Part shown: positions 1-6,535 of the stretch, piece after piece | Position numbering within the stretch: the first letter of the stretch is position 1 | How the letters are laid out: each line of letters opens with the position of its first letter | Assembly: GCA_002299585.1 (NCBI GenBank) | Contig: DBOE01000018.1 | Span: 2,169 to 8,703 of the forward strand | Origin: Hydrogenovibrio sp. UBA654 | GTDB taxonomy: Bacteria; Pseudomonadota; Gammaproteobacteria; Thiomicrospirales; Thiomicrospiraceae | DNA length: 6,535 nucleotides | Reading direction: 5' to 3' | Program-made: the position numbers and the translations under genes | The notes under the pieces: model-generated | What the model was told of the DNA's origin: nothing | What the model saw: only the letters and a program-made list of their open reading frames with translations | The model's database searches: none

Positions 1-506
1 TGTTTTAAGCCCGATATTTTACCTTCTAAAATAGGTGTATTAGGGAAAGTTTGTAAACATTTTTCTGCGGTTTTTATGGGTAGTTGTTGGCTTAAATTGG
101 CACTGGTTGATACGATGGGGCTATTTAATAAATTGCATAGTTTTTTAATTTGAATATGGTGAGTTATTCTAACGGCAAGGGTATTTCTGCCACCTGTTAG
201 CCAATTAGGTGCTTTATTGGTGGTTGGAATGACCCAGGTAATGGCTTGTTCTTTATTTTGCCAACTTGCTAATATTTGTTCTGTCCAAACTTCATTTTCA
301 ATTTTAACCAATGATTTTATTTGCTCAATATTGGCGGCAACTAAAATAACGCCTTTTGAAATAGGACGGTTTTTTAGTGCTAATAAATCATGAAATGCTT
401 GTTGATTAAATGGGTCACACCCTAAGCCATACACCGCTTCCGTTGGGTAGGCAATAACCTTTCCTGCTTGTATTTCTTTAACGGATTGCGTAAGATTGAT
501 ATTCAA
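1..506 (-). CDS. tsaC: Threonylcarbamoyl-AMP synthase TsaC (YrdC/Sua5 family), 3'-partial at window edge
   Basis: Predicted cytoplasmic enzyme that makes threonylcarbamoyl-AMP from threonine, bicarbonate and ATP, the first step of t6A37 modification of ANN-decoding tRNAs. 168 codons are visible; E. coli TsaC has 190, so about 20 C-terminal residues lie left of position 1. Seen: a YPTEAVYGLGCDP block at residues 20-32, the K-x-R-x-x-x-K-G nucleotide-binding signature (K45, R47, K51, G52), an LTGG segment at 103-106, LAVRIT at 110-115 and the STSAN motif at 133-137. The usual WPGP-x-T motif is replaced by W82 followed by QNKEQAIT. No ATG fits the N-terminus. A TTG at 506-504 with an AGGA seven bases upstream gives MNINLTQSV, which lines up with the start of E. 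coli TsaC. The gene is divergent from the efflux operon. Identity is firm from motifs; the TTG start is inferred. Confidence 0.92.
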   Translation of the reverse strand, partial: MNINLTQSVKEIQAGKVIAYPTEAVYGLGCDPFNQQAFHDLLALKNRPISKGVILVAANIEQIKSLVKIENEVWTEQILASWQNKEQAITWVIPTTNKAPNWLTGGRNTLAVRITHHIQIKKLCNLLNSPIVSTSANLSQQLPIKTAEKCLQTFPNTPILEGKISGLK

Positions 507-552
507 GAATTTTTCCTATTTATTTTCAATAGCTATTTAAGGCGTTTAATGA
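507..552. promoter_or_regulatory. Divergent intergenic region between tsaC and the efflux operon
   Basis: Only 46 bases separate the two divergent starts, so at least one promoter must overlap the neighbouring coding sequence. A weak candidate for the efflux operon is TTGATA at 496-501 (inside the first codons of tsaC) followed by the AT-rich TATTTATT at 517-524, with a 15-base spacer to TATTTA that is shorter than ideal. No convincing operator palindrome or terminator was seen. The region itself is clear; the promoter boxes are speculative. Confidence 0.3.
514..518 (-). promoter_or_regulatory. Ribosome binding site deciding the TTG start of tsaC
   Basis: On the minus strand the sequence TAGGA lies seven bases before the TTG at 506-504. 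There is no in-frame ATG near the conserved N-terminus, so this Shine-Dalgarno-like element is the main support for a TTG start. Inference from spacing only. Confidence 0.5.
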
Positions 553-563
553 ATGAATTTTAA
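539..563 (+). promoter_or_regulatory. Shine-Dalgarno and overlapping four-codon decoy ORF at the adaptor start
   Basis: AAGG at 539-542 is the best Shine-Dalgarno candidate. The first ATG after it (549-551, six-base gap) opens MNEF followed by TAA at 561-563. The ATG of the adaptor gene is at 553-555, in another frame and ten bases from the AAGG. The adaptor start at 553 is kept because it gives a clean signal peptide. The arrangement could lower or couple initiation, but a chance ATGAATGA string is equally possible. Confidence 0.3.
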
Positions 564-1665
564 ACAAATATCAGTATTTTTAATGTTTTTTATTTTTACA
601 AATTTTAGCTTTGCAGAACCATATAAATCATCACAACGCCCTGCTTATGATAAAAAACCGTCTAAATATCAAACACGCAATAAGCCTATTTCTATCATTG
701 CTTACCAAGTCACGCAACAGGCTGTTCCTGCTAATATTGAATTGTTAGGTAATTTAAAATCTAATTTAGCGGTGGATATTACCACCAATATAACCGAAGT
801 TATTACTAAATTACACTTTAAGGAAGCTGACTTTGTTAAAAAAGGTCAATTATTAATCACGCTAAATTCGGCTGAAGAACGGGCGATGTTGGCAGAAGCG
901 AAAATTAATACGGCAGAGGCTAAATCACAATATAGACGGGTTAAAAAATTAGAGGGTCGTGGTTCAATTACGCAGTCTGTTATTGACGAGGCTTATCGTA
1001 AATGGCAAGCTAATTCCGCAAAACAAAAAATCATTTTAACGAAAATAAAACAACATTCTATCTATGCACCTTTTAGTGGGCAACTGGGTTTTAGTGATTT
1101 AACCGTGGGCAGTTTGGTTAAATCGGGTACTAGTATTATTAGTCTTTACAATAATCAGCAGATGAAATTAGATTTACTAATCCCTAGCCGATATTTAAAC
1201 GCTATTCAAATAAATCAACCGCTTATTATTCAAGCTAACAGTTTTCCTAAGCAAGTATTTAATGGCAAAATAACGGCTATTTCTCCTAGCATACACCAAA
1301 ACTTACATATGTTACAAGCAAGAGCGGTTATTGAAAATAGGCAACAATTACTTAAAAATAATATGTTGGTAAATGCGGAACTTACTTTGCCTTTACAACA
1401 ACAAGTTGTGATTCCGAATACTGCTTTATTAATGTTGGGTGAGAAAAAGTTTGTTTATAAATTAGTTAAAAATATTGAAAAATCAACCGCTGAAAAGCAG
1501 TTATTTAATTTACAAAAAATAGCAATAACCACAGGTGAAAGAGGCAATAAATTTATTCAAATTTTATCAGGCTTAGAAATTGACGATATTATTGTCAGCC
1601 AAGGTTTATTAAAAGTTTCTGCCCGAAAAATGGTTAGCATACAAAAAATGCAGGGTAATAATTAA
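553..1665 (+). CDS. RND efflux pump periplasmic adaptor (membrane fusion protein, HlyD/AcrA family)
   Basis: Predicted periplasmic adaptor linking the RND permease encoded just downstream to an outer-membrane channel. The 370-residue length is typical. Residues 1-21 form a Sec signal peptide with a hydrophobic core (ISVFLMFFIF) and a likely cleavage FSFA|EP. There is no lipobox cysteine, so unlike AcrA it should not be lipid-anchored. The barrel-sandwich (lipoyl-like) domain is split into about 71-108 (VKKGQLL at 95-101) and 168-200 (YAPFSGQLGF at 171-180). Between them, 110-166 is a charged helical hairpin (coiled coil) that normally contacts the channel. A beta-barrel domain follows at about 203-281, then a membrane-proximal domain to about 366. 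The stop overlaps the permease start by one base (TAATG), pointing to translational coupling. The substrate cannot be inferred, so no gene symbol is given. Confidence 0.93.
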   Translation: MNFKQISVFLMFFIFTNFSFAEPYKSSQRPAYDKKPSKYQTRNKPISIIAYQVTQQAVPANIELLGNLKSNLAVDITTNITEVITKLHFKEADFVKKGQLLITLNSAEERAMLAEAKINTAEAKSQYRRVKKLEGRGSITQSVIDEAYRKWQANSAKQKIILTKIKQHSIYAPFSGQLGFSDLTVGSLVKSGTSIISLYNNQQMKLDLLIPSRYLNAIQINQPLIIQANSFPKQVFNGKITAISPSIHQNLHMLQARAVIENRQQLLKNNMLVNAELTLPLQQQVVIPNTALLMLGEKKFVYKLVKNIEKSTAEKQLFNLQKIAITTGERGNKFIQILSGLEIDDIIVSQGLLKVSARKMVSIQKMQGNN

Positions 1666-4600
1666 TGTGGTTGTCTGATACGGCGGTTAAACGCCCTGTT
1701 CTTGCTTCGATTATGTCTTTATTGTTGCTAATTTTCGGTTTAATGTCTTTTGAACGCATGTCTGTGCAGGAATATCCTAATATTGACCGTTCGGCTATTT
1801 CTATTAGTACGGCTTATGTAGGCGCTTCTGCTAGCGTGGTGGAAAGTCGAATTACTAAAATAATTGAAAGTGCTGTGGCAGGTATTTCAGGCATTTCGTC
1901 AATATCTTCTTCTTCAACTGACGGTCGCTCAAGGGTTTCAATCGAATTTAATCTTAACCAAAATATTGAAGAAGCGACGAATGAAATTCGTGACAAAATT
2001 AGTCGTATTTCTAATCGTTTACCTGACCAGGCAGGTAATCCTAGTATTCGCAAGGTAAGACACAGCACTGAAGCAATTATTTGGTTTAATTTATCTAGTG
2101 ATAAAATGACAATTTCCGAATTAACGGACTATGCAGAACGCTATCTTGTTGATCGTTTTTCAATATTACCGGGAGTCGCTAGGGTGAGAATTGGCGGTGG
2201 ACAAAGCTTTGCATTACGCATTTGGTTAGATCCTAGAAAAATGATGCTTTATAAACTATCTGCGGCTGAAATTGAACGACAAATTCGCTCTGCTAATGTT
2301 GAAGTGCCAATTGGCTATCTACAAGGCGAAGACATTGTTTTAACCTTACAAGCTGAAAAGCCTTTACAAACAATTAAAGAGTTTAAAAACTTAATTATTA
2401 AACAAACCAATATTGCTGATAATATTAGCCAAGTTAGGTTGTCTGATGTTGCAGAAGTCACCATGGGTGCAGTAGAAAGTAGGCGTTATTTCACAGGTAA
2501 TGGCTTGCCGTCTGTCGGTATTGGCATTATCAAAAAATCAACCGCCAGTACCTTAGCGGTGGCTAAAGAAGCTTTTCAGCTTAAAGAAACTATTAATAAA
2601 ACCTTGCCAGATGGCTTAACGATGATCAAAAATTATGATGCGTCGGTTTTTGTTAAAAAAGCCGTTAGTGAAGTTTATAAAACTTTATTTATTGCACTCG
2701 GTTTAGTGGTGTTAGTTTTATTACTGTTTTTAAAAAACATCCGTGCCGCATTTATTCCTGCCATTACACTACCTATCGCAATTATTGCCACTTTTTGGGT
2801 ACTTTGGTTACTTGGACTGTCTATTAATTTATTAACTTTACTGGCATTTGTTTTAGCAGTTGGTTTAGTGGTCGATGATTCTATTGTGGTATTAGAAAAT
2901 ATTCAACGTTATCTTGATAAAGGTTATAAAGCCAATGTGGCGGCGTATTTAGGTACAAGACAAGTCGGTTTTGCGGTTATTGCAACCACCATTGTTTTAA
3001 TTGCTGTCTTTATGCCGATTGCTTTTTTAGAGGGAAGGATAGGTAAATTATTTGCTGAATTTGCGATTACTTTAGCGGTTGCGGTAATTTTTTCAAGTTG
3101 GGTTGCCTTAACTTTATCACCTGCTTTAGCTTCAAAACTATTAAAACCAAAAGCCATTTCTGCCAATAAAAAAAGACCATCACAATTTTTTAAAAAATTA
3201 TTAATTAAAAATTTTCGACTACCTTGGTTAGGAATTATCATCTTTTTTTCTGTTATATTCGCTAGTATTTTTTACAGCCAAGACATCAAACAAGAATACA
3301 TACCTAAAGAAGATAGAGGTTCTTTTTCTATCATGGTAAAAGGTCCAGAAGGGGCTTCTTTTAACTATATGCAATCTTATATGGCACAAATTGAAAATCG
3401 TCTATTAGACATTATGGATGAAGAAGGGATTAGACGAGTTGTCGTGCGTTCACCAAGAGGATTTGGTGATGGCGATGAACATAATAGTGGTATTGTCCGA
3501 GTCATGTTAAACGACTGGAGTGAACGAGAAAGTATTTTCAAAATTGTACAACAGGTACGCAAAGAACTAGATGATTTAGCAGGAATTTCCAGCTTTATTA
3601 CTATGACCAAAGGACTGGGTGGTAGGTCACAAAAATCAATCCAATTTGTAGTTGGTGGCTCGACCTATGAAGAATTAGCCGAATGGAAAGAAATACTAAA
3701 CCAAGAACTGGCAACAACCAACCCCGGATTAACCCGTATTCGTTGGGATTATGAACCCAATAAACCACAACTAAAATTAAAAATAGACTATCAAAAAACA
3801 ACTTTACTAGGCATTAGCCATCAAAATATAACCGAAACATTACAGTTATTTTTAGGTTCAAAACGAGTGACTACTTTTCAATTTGAAGGTAAAGAATACG
3901 ATATTGTTATCAAAGCCGATCCAAGCCTATTTCAGTCGCCAAAAGATTTAGAAGAAATTTATATTTACGACAATAATCAACGCATGATTCCATTATCTGA
4001 ACTAATTAGCTTAAAAGAGGTCGCCACAGACTCCAAATTAAACCGCTACAACCGTATTAGATCGTTTACCTTATCCGCTAAGCTACAAGAAAACTATTCG
4101 CTAGGAGAGGCATTAGGCTACTTAAATACCCTAGTTAAAGAAAAACTACCTGCCCACGCAACCATTGATTACAAAGGGCAATCAAAAGATTTTCAAAGTG
4201 CTAATCAATCAATTATTTTCATGTTTGCATTAGCAATAGCGATTGTCTTTTTAGTATTAGCTGCCCAATTTGAAAGTTTTATACAACCATTTATAATAAT
4301 GCTAACCGTTCCACTAGCCTTTGCAGGCGGTATTTTTGCGATGCAAATACATGGTATTAGTTTAAATATTTACAGCCAAATCGCATTAGTCATTCTGCTT
4401 GGTATTGCCACAAAAAACGGTATTTTAATTGTCGAATTTACCAATCAATACCGTGATAAAGGACTATCTCTCTATTATTCCCTTATCGCAGCCACACAAT
4501 TGAGATTACGCCCAATTATGATGTCCGCAATTACCACTTGCGTAGGAACAATTCCACTAATATTATCAGAGGGAGCAGGTTCAGAAGTAAGGCAAGTAGT

Positions 4601-4748
4601 CGGTTATGTGCTATTTTGGGGAATTATATTTTCAACTCTACTGAGTTTATTTATCATTCCTCTAGCTTATGGGTTACTTGCTAAAAATACAAGTTCACCT
4701 CAATCTACTAGCCAATTTTTAAAACGTGAGCTACAAAAAATAAAATAA
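1665..4748 (+). CDS. RND (HAE1 family) multidrug/solute efflux permease
   Basis: Predicted inner-membrane proton-driven efflux permease, the AcrB/MexB-type trimer subunit. Its 1027 residues compare with 1049 in AcrB. The N-terminus MWLSDTAVKRPVLA is typical of this class. Hydrophobic segments match the 12-helix, two-repeat layout: about 10-28, 339-356, 361-382, 387-410, 435-455, 464-490, 519-537, 849-867, 872-893, 903-925, 949-967 and 978-1005. Two large periplasmic porter/docking loops lie between helices 1-2 and 7-8. The proton-relay residues are present: D404-D405 in helix 4 (GLVVDDSIVVLEN) and K917 in helix 10 (ATKNGILIVEF), matching AcrB D407/D408 and K940. This argues for proton coupling and against a divergent SecD/HpnN-type member. 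It is translationally coupled to the adaptor upstream. No outer-membrane factor gene follows; the operon ends at a convergent gene. Substrate unknown. Confidence 0.95.
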   Translation: MWLSDTAVKRPVLASIMSLLLLIFGLMSFERMSVQEYPNIDRSAISISTAYVGASASVVESRITKIIESAVAGISGISSISSSSTDGRSRVSIEFNLNQNIEEATNEIRDKISRISNRLPDQAGNPSIRKVRHSTEAIIWFNLSSDKMTISELTDYAERYLVDRFSILPGVARVRIGGGQSFALRIWLDPRKMMLYKLSAAEIERQIRSANVEVPIGYLQGEDIVLTLQAEKPLQTIKEFKNLIIKQTNIADNISQVRLSDVAEVTMGAVESRRYFTGNGLPSVGIGIIKKSTASTLAVAKEAFQLKETINKTLPDGLTMIKNYDASVFVKKAVSEVYKTLFIALGLVVLVLLLFLKNIRAAFIPAITLPIAIIATFWVLWLLGLSINLLTLLAFVLAVGLVVDDSIVVLENIQRYLDKGYKANVAAYLGTRQVGFAVIATTIVLIAVFMPIAFLEGRIGKLFAEFAITLAVAVIFSSWVALTLSPALASKLLKPKAISANKKRPSQFFKKLLIKNFRLPWLGIIIFFSVIFASIFYSQDIKQEYIPKEDRGSFSIMVKGPEGASFNYMQSYMAQIENRLLDIMDEEGIRRVVVRSPRGFGDGDEHNSGIVRVMLNDWSERESIFKIVQQVRKELDDLAGISSFITMTKGLGGRSQKSIQFVVGGSTYEELAEWKEILNQELATTNPGLTRIRWDYEPNKPQLKLKIDYQKTTLLGISHQNITETLQLFLGSKRVTTFQFEGKEYDIVIKADPSLFQSPKDLEEIYIYDNNQRMIPLSELISLKEVATDSKLNRYNRIRSFTLSAKLQENYSLGEALGYLNTLVKEKLPAHATIDYKGQSKDFQSANQSIIFMFALAIAIVFLVLAAQFESFIQPFIIMLTVPLAFAGGIFAMQIHGISLNIYSQIALVILLGIATKNGILIVEFTNQYRDKGLSLYYSLIAATQLRLRPIMMSAITTCVGTIPLILSEGAGSEVRQVVGYVLFWGIIFSTLLSLFIIPLAYGLLAKNTSSPQSTSQFLKRELQKIK

Positions 4749-4752
4749 TTTT

Positions 4753-5529
4753 TTACTCAAAATCAAAGTCATCCATTTCAGGAACTGGTGGATGACCATC
4801 ATAAAGTAGATTAGTTCTATGCTGTAAATAACTTTCACGCATAAATATATAAGGATCTGGTTGTTTTTTCATTTCACCTACTAGATGAACTACTTTTGCA
4901 TAATCAACAAATTTTCCACCAATAAAAAAATCTATTTTATTTTCTTTAATAATCTCAGTATAAGTAGGATTGTAAGTTGAATTAATACTTGCACCTATTA
5001 ATTCTCGAGTGGTATAAGCACCTATGAAAGGTATCATAATAAAAGAAGATTCTTGCCACATTCCCCAAGTATAAAGTGTTTGTCCTAAATCTTCTTTTTG
5101 GTATTTTAAACCTGCTTCATCTGCGATATCAATTAAACCAAATAATCCTAAAGTAGAATTTAACGAAAAACGCATAAATGAACTCAGTGCGACTTCTACT
5201 TTACCTTGTAATAACGCATTAATCACATTGAGTGGTTCGCCTAAATTTTGCATAAAATTTGCAATACCCGTTGTTACAGGATTTGGTAATACATTATAAG
5301 CATTGGCAATAGGCTCACCAATTAGATCATTAAAGCCTAAATTAAAGTTAAAAACAGCACGATTATAATCTTCATAAGGATCTTTAGAATTCATTGGTTC
5401 TAATGATTGTTTCGCATTTTCTGCTCTGATTTCTGCGATTATTTGATATAAATCTTCATCTGCATTAACTTGATAAGTCTGTAAAAAAATAGTTATAAAT
5501 GTAAATATGATTGCGGTTAAATTTTTCAT
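4753..5529 (-). CDS. mlaA: MlaA/VacJ family outer-membrane lipid asymmetry protein, non-lipoprotein form
   Basis: Homologue of MlaA, which in E. coli is an outer-membrane lipoprotein that takes misplaced phospholipids from the outer leaflet and passes them to MlaC. Its 258 residues compare with 251 in E. coli. Family signatures are clear: DPYEDYNRAVFNFN at 50-63, NLGEPLNVINALLQG at 95-109, RFSLNSTLGLFGLIDIA at 120-136, LGQTLYTWG at 148-156 and DPYIFMRESYLQHR at 225-238. Residues 1-23 are a Sec signal peptide with probable cleavage VNA|DE. The protein contains no cysteine at all, so it cannot be lipidated like E. coli MlaA. It ends in an acidic tail (PEMDDFDFE). The start has no clear Shine-Dalgarno; it lies seven bases after the LysR stop, which suggests coupling. 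Its stop is four bases from the convergent permease stop. No mlaBCDEF genes are in the window. Confidence 0.88.
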   Translation of the reverse strand: MKNLTAIIFTFITIFLQTYQVNADEDLYQIIAEIRAENAKQSLEPMNSKDPYEDYNRAVFNFNLGFNDLIGEPIANAYNVLPNPVTTGIANFMQNLGEPLNVINALLQGKVEVALSSFMRFSLNSTLGLFGLIDIADEAGLKYQKEDLGQTLYTWGMWQESSFIMIPFIGAYTTRELIGASINSTYNPTYTEIIKENKIDFFIGGKFVDYAKVVHLVGEMKKQPDPYIFMRESYLQHRTNLLYDGHPPVPEMDDFDFE

Positions 5530-5536
5530 GTAGCTA

Positions 5537-6431
5537 TTATGTATTTTTTTTAGTACAAGGTAAAGATATGTTCTGTAAAGATTTTAATATTAATGTTAGT
5601 GTCTTTTTTCTCGAAAAGTTTTTTCTAAAAGCAATCGTCACATATCGGCTAGGTGAAGGGTGTTTTAAAGGAATATAAGTTAGTAACTTTTGAGAATCTT
5701 GTGTTGCACTACAAGGTAAAATTGTCATTCCATTATTTGATGCTACAGTATAACGAATAGTTTCTAATGAGGTTCCTTCTAAGGTTTTTTGAAGTGGATT
5801 ATTTTCATGATTTTGAATTAATTCTGGATAGGAAGTTAATATTTGTTCACTAAAACAATGTCCTTTTCCTAATAGCAATAATGTTTCATTTAGTATTTCT
5901 TGAGAATTAATTTCTGATTTTAAGCTCAAGCTATTATTTTTTGGAACAACCGCAATGAAAGGTTCTTGATATAACCTTACTGTTTTAATATTGTTTTCAT
6001 TAAAAGGTTCAGAGACAATTATAAAATCTAATTCGCCAGCATGAAGTTTTTCAGTTAGTATTTGAGTGTAATTTTCTTCAATAGATAATTTAATATTTGG
6101 AATATCTTTCTTAAACTGTTCAATTAACTTAGGAAAAAGATAAGGACCTATTGTATATATGGCTCCTATTTTAATTGTAGAAAATTCTTCATTCTCTTCA
6201 CTAACAAATTGTTTTATTTCATTAATATAAAATTGAATTTTTTCAGCTTTTAGTAAAATTTTTTGTCCAATTTCTGTAATTAATACTGTATTTTTATGTC
6301 TTTCAAAAATTGAAACTTCTAATTCATCTTCTAATTTTTTAATTGCAATACTTAATGTTGGTTGACTAACAAAACAGTTTTTAGCGGCTTGACTAAAGTT
6401 TTTAGTCTTTGCTAATTCAAGACAATATTTA
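5537..6431 (-). pseudogene. OxyR-like LysR-type transcriptional regulator, 5' end removed by an insertion
   Basis: 297 uninterrupted codons encode nearly a whole LysR regulator (E. coli OxyR has 305), but the frame begins mid-gene. The first readable residues are KYCLELAKTKNFSQAA, and an in-frame TGA lies at 6442-6440. No ATG, GTG or TTG occurs in frame before a TTG at 5929-5927, well inside the effector domain. The winged helix-turn-helix is visible (NFSQAAKNCFVSQPTLSIAI, then KKLEDELEVSIFER), followed by the linker helix and the two-lobed effector domain. OxyR-type blocks are LLLLGKGHCFSEQ, EGTSLETIRYTVASNNGMTILPCSA and a basic C-terminus. The cysteine in GHC matches OxyR C199, while the C208 position is tyrosine. 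About eight N-terminal residues are missing, lost at the junction with the element at 6432. No other lesion is present, so the disruption looks recent. The 130-codon ORF from 5929 is only its tail. Confidence 0.8.
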
Positions 6432-6470
6432 GAGCCTCCTCAAAAAGTTAAGCTCTAAAAACCAACTTTT
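6428..6470. repeat. Two interleaved inverted repeats at the element/LysR junction
   Basis: TTTAGAGC (6428-6435) is the exact reverse complement of GCTCTAAA (6452-6459). AAAAGTT (6443-6449) is the exact reverse complement of AACTTTT (6464-6470). The two pairs overlap, so they cannot both form hairpins at once. The outer pair spans the proposed insertion point. They may be subterminal transposase-binding or transcription-blocking structures of the element; chance is possible in such AT-rich DNA. Confidence 0.45.
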
Positions 6471-6535
6471 CGCTCCAAATTAAAAAACTAGACTGCCATT
6501 TTGATTACCGTCATCATAATATCGACCTATCTGAA
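6432..6535. mobile_element. Terminus of an insertion sequence (possibly IS5 family), partial
   Basis: LysR homology stops abruptly at 6431. The sequence then opens GAGCCTCCTCAAAAAGTT, immediately after TTA at 6429-6431. From memory of the families, a GAG-beginning terminal repeat next to a TNA target resembles the IS1031 group of IS5-family elements. That assignment is inference. The transposase is not visible: the longest plus-strand open stretch, from 6452 to the edge, has no standard start, and the minus strand shows only short frames. The other terminal repeat and the second target copy lie beyond the window. Alternatives are a MITE, another IS family, or an old rearrangement breakpoint. 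Confidence 0.5.

Noticed and set aside
2924..3241. Minus-strand ORF of 105 codons inside the permease, and similar overlapping ORFs at 1814-2068, 1864-2058, 3377-3610 and 3601-3801
   Set aside because: They lie wholly inside the strongly supported RND permease frame, show no recognisable domains, and look like antisense or shifted shadows.
4733..4756. AT-only inverted repeat between permease and mlaA as a bidirectional terminator
   Set aside because: The stem would be only A/T pairs with no GC core. It is too weak to call a Rho-independent terminator.
5537..5929. A 130-codon minus-strand ORF starting at TTG as a separate small gene
   Set aside because: The same frame stays open upstream to 6439 and encodes the HTH and the first part of the LysR effector domain, so this is only the tail of the truncated regulator.
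6422..6440. Rescue of LysR translation by an element-supplied AGGAGG (minus strand, 6440-6435)
   Set aside because: A perfect Shine-Dalgarno is present by chance or as part of the element end, but no in-frame ATG, GTG or TTG follows. The nearby TTG (6425-6423) is out of frame and reaches a stop in three codons.
6452..6535. Plus-strand open frame of 28 codons running to the window edge
   Set aside because: It has no ATG, GTG or TTG start in view, is too short to be significant in AT-rich DNA, and has no recognised similarity.

Overview
The window reads as chromosomal DNA from an AT-rich Gram-negative bacterium, most likely a gammaproteobacterium. The evidence is a TsaC-type (short YrdC) tRNA-modification enzyme, a tripartite-pump membrane fusion protein with an HAE1-class RND permease, an MlaA/VacJ homologue and an OxyR-like LysR regulator, all of which belong to an organism with an outer membrane. 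No rRNA, tRNA or CRISPR array was seen, and a genus cannot be named from these genes.

Layout. Positions 1-506 (minus) hold the N-terminal 168 codons of tsaC, which runs off the left edge and appears to start at TTG. A 46-bp divergent intergenic region (507-552) separates it from a two-gene plus-strand operon: a periplasmic adaptor (553-1665) and an RND permease (1665-4748), with stop and start overlapping by one base (TAATG). Four bases after the permease stop, the minus-strand mlaA-like gene (4753-5529) ends convergently. Seven bases upstream of mlaA is the end of an OxyR-like LysR regulator (5537-6431, minus). That regulator has an otherwise intact frame, but its first few codons and its start are missing. 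From 6432 to the right edge the sequence is unrelated to a LysR gene and begins like an insertion-sequence terminus (GAGCC..., next to TTA). The regulator is therefore interpreted as a pseudogene cut by a mobile element.

How the parts work together. The adaptor and permease should form the inner-membrane and periplasmic parts of a drug/solute efflux pump. No outer-membrane channel is encoded here, so a TolC/OprM-type partner would come from elsewhere. The mlaA-like gene and the LysR gene are tightly spaced in the same direction and were probably co-transcribed. The insertion would destroy the regulator and could change mlaA expression. No plainly novel multi-gene system is visible. The points most worth a second look are the element/LysR junction, the missing lipidation cysteine in the MlaA homologue, the loss of the resolving cysteine in the OxyR-like protein, and a four-codon decoy ORF overlapping the adaptor start.
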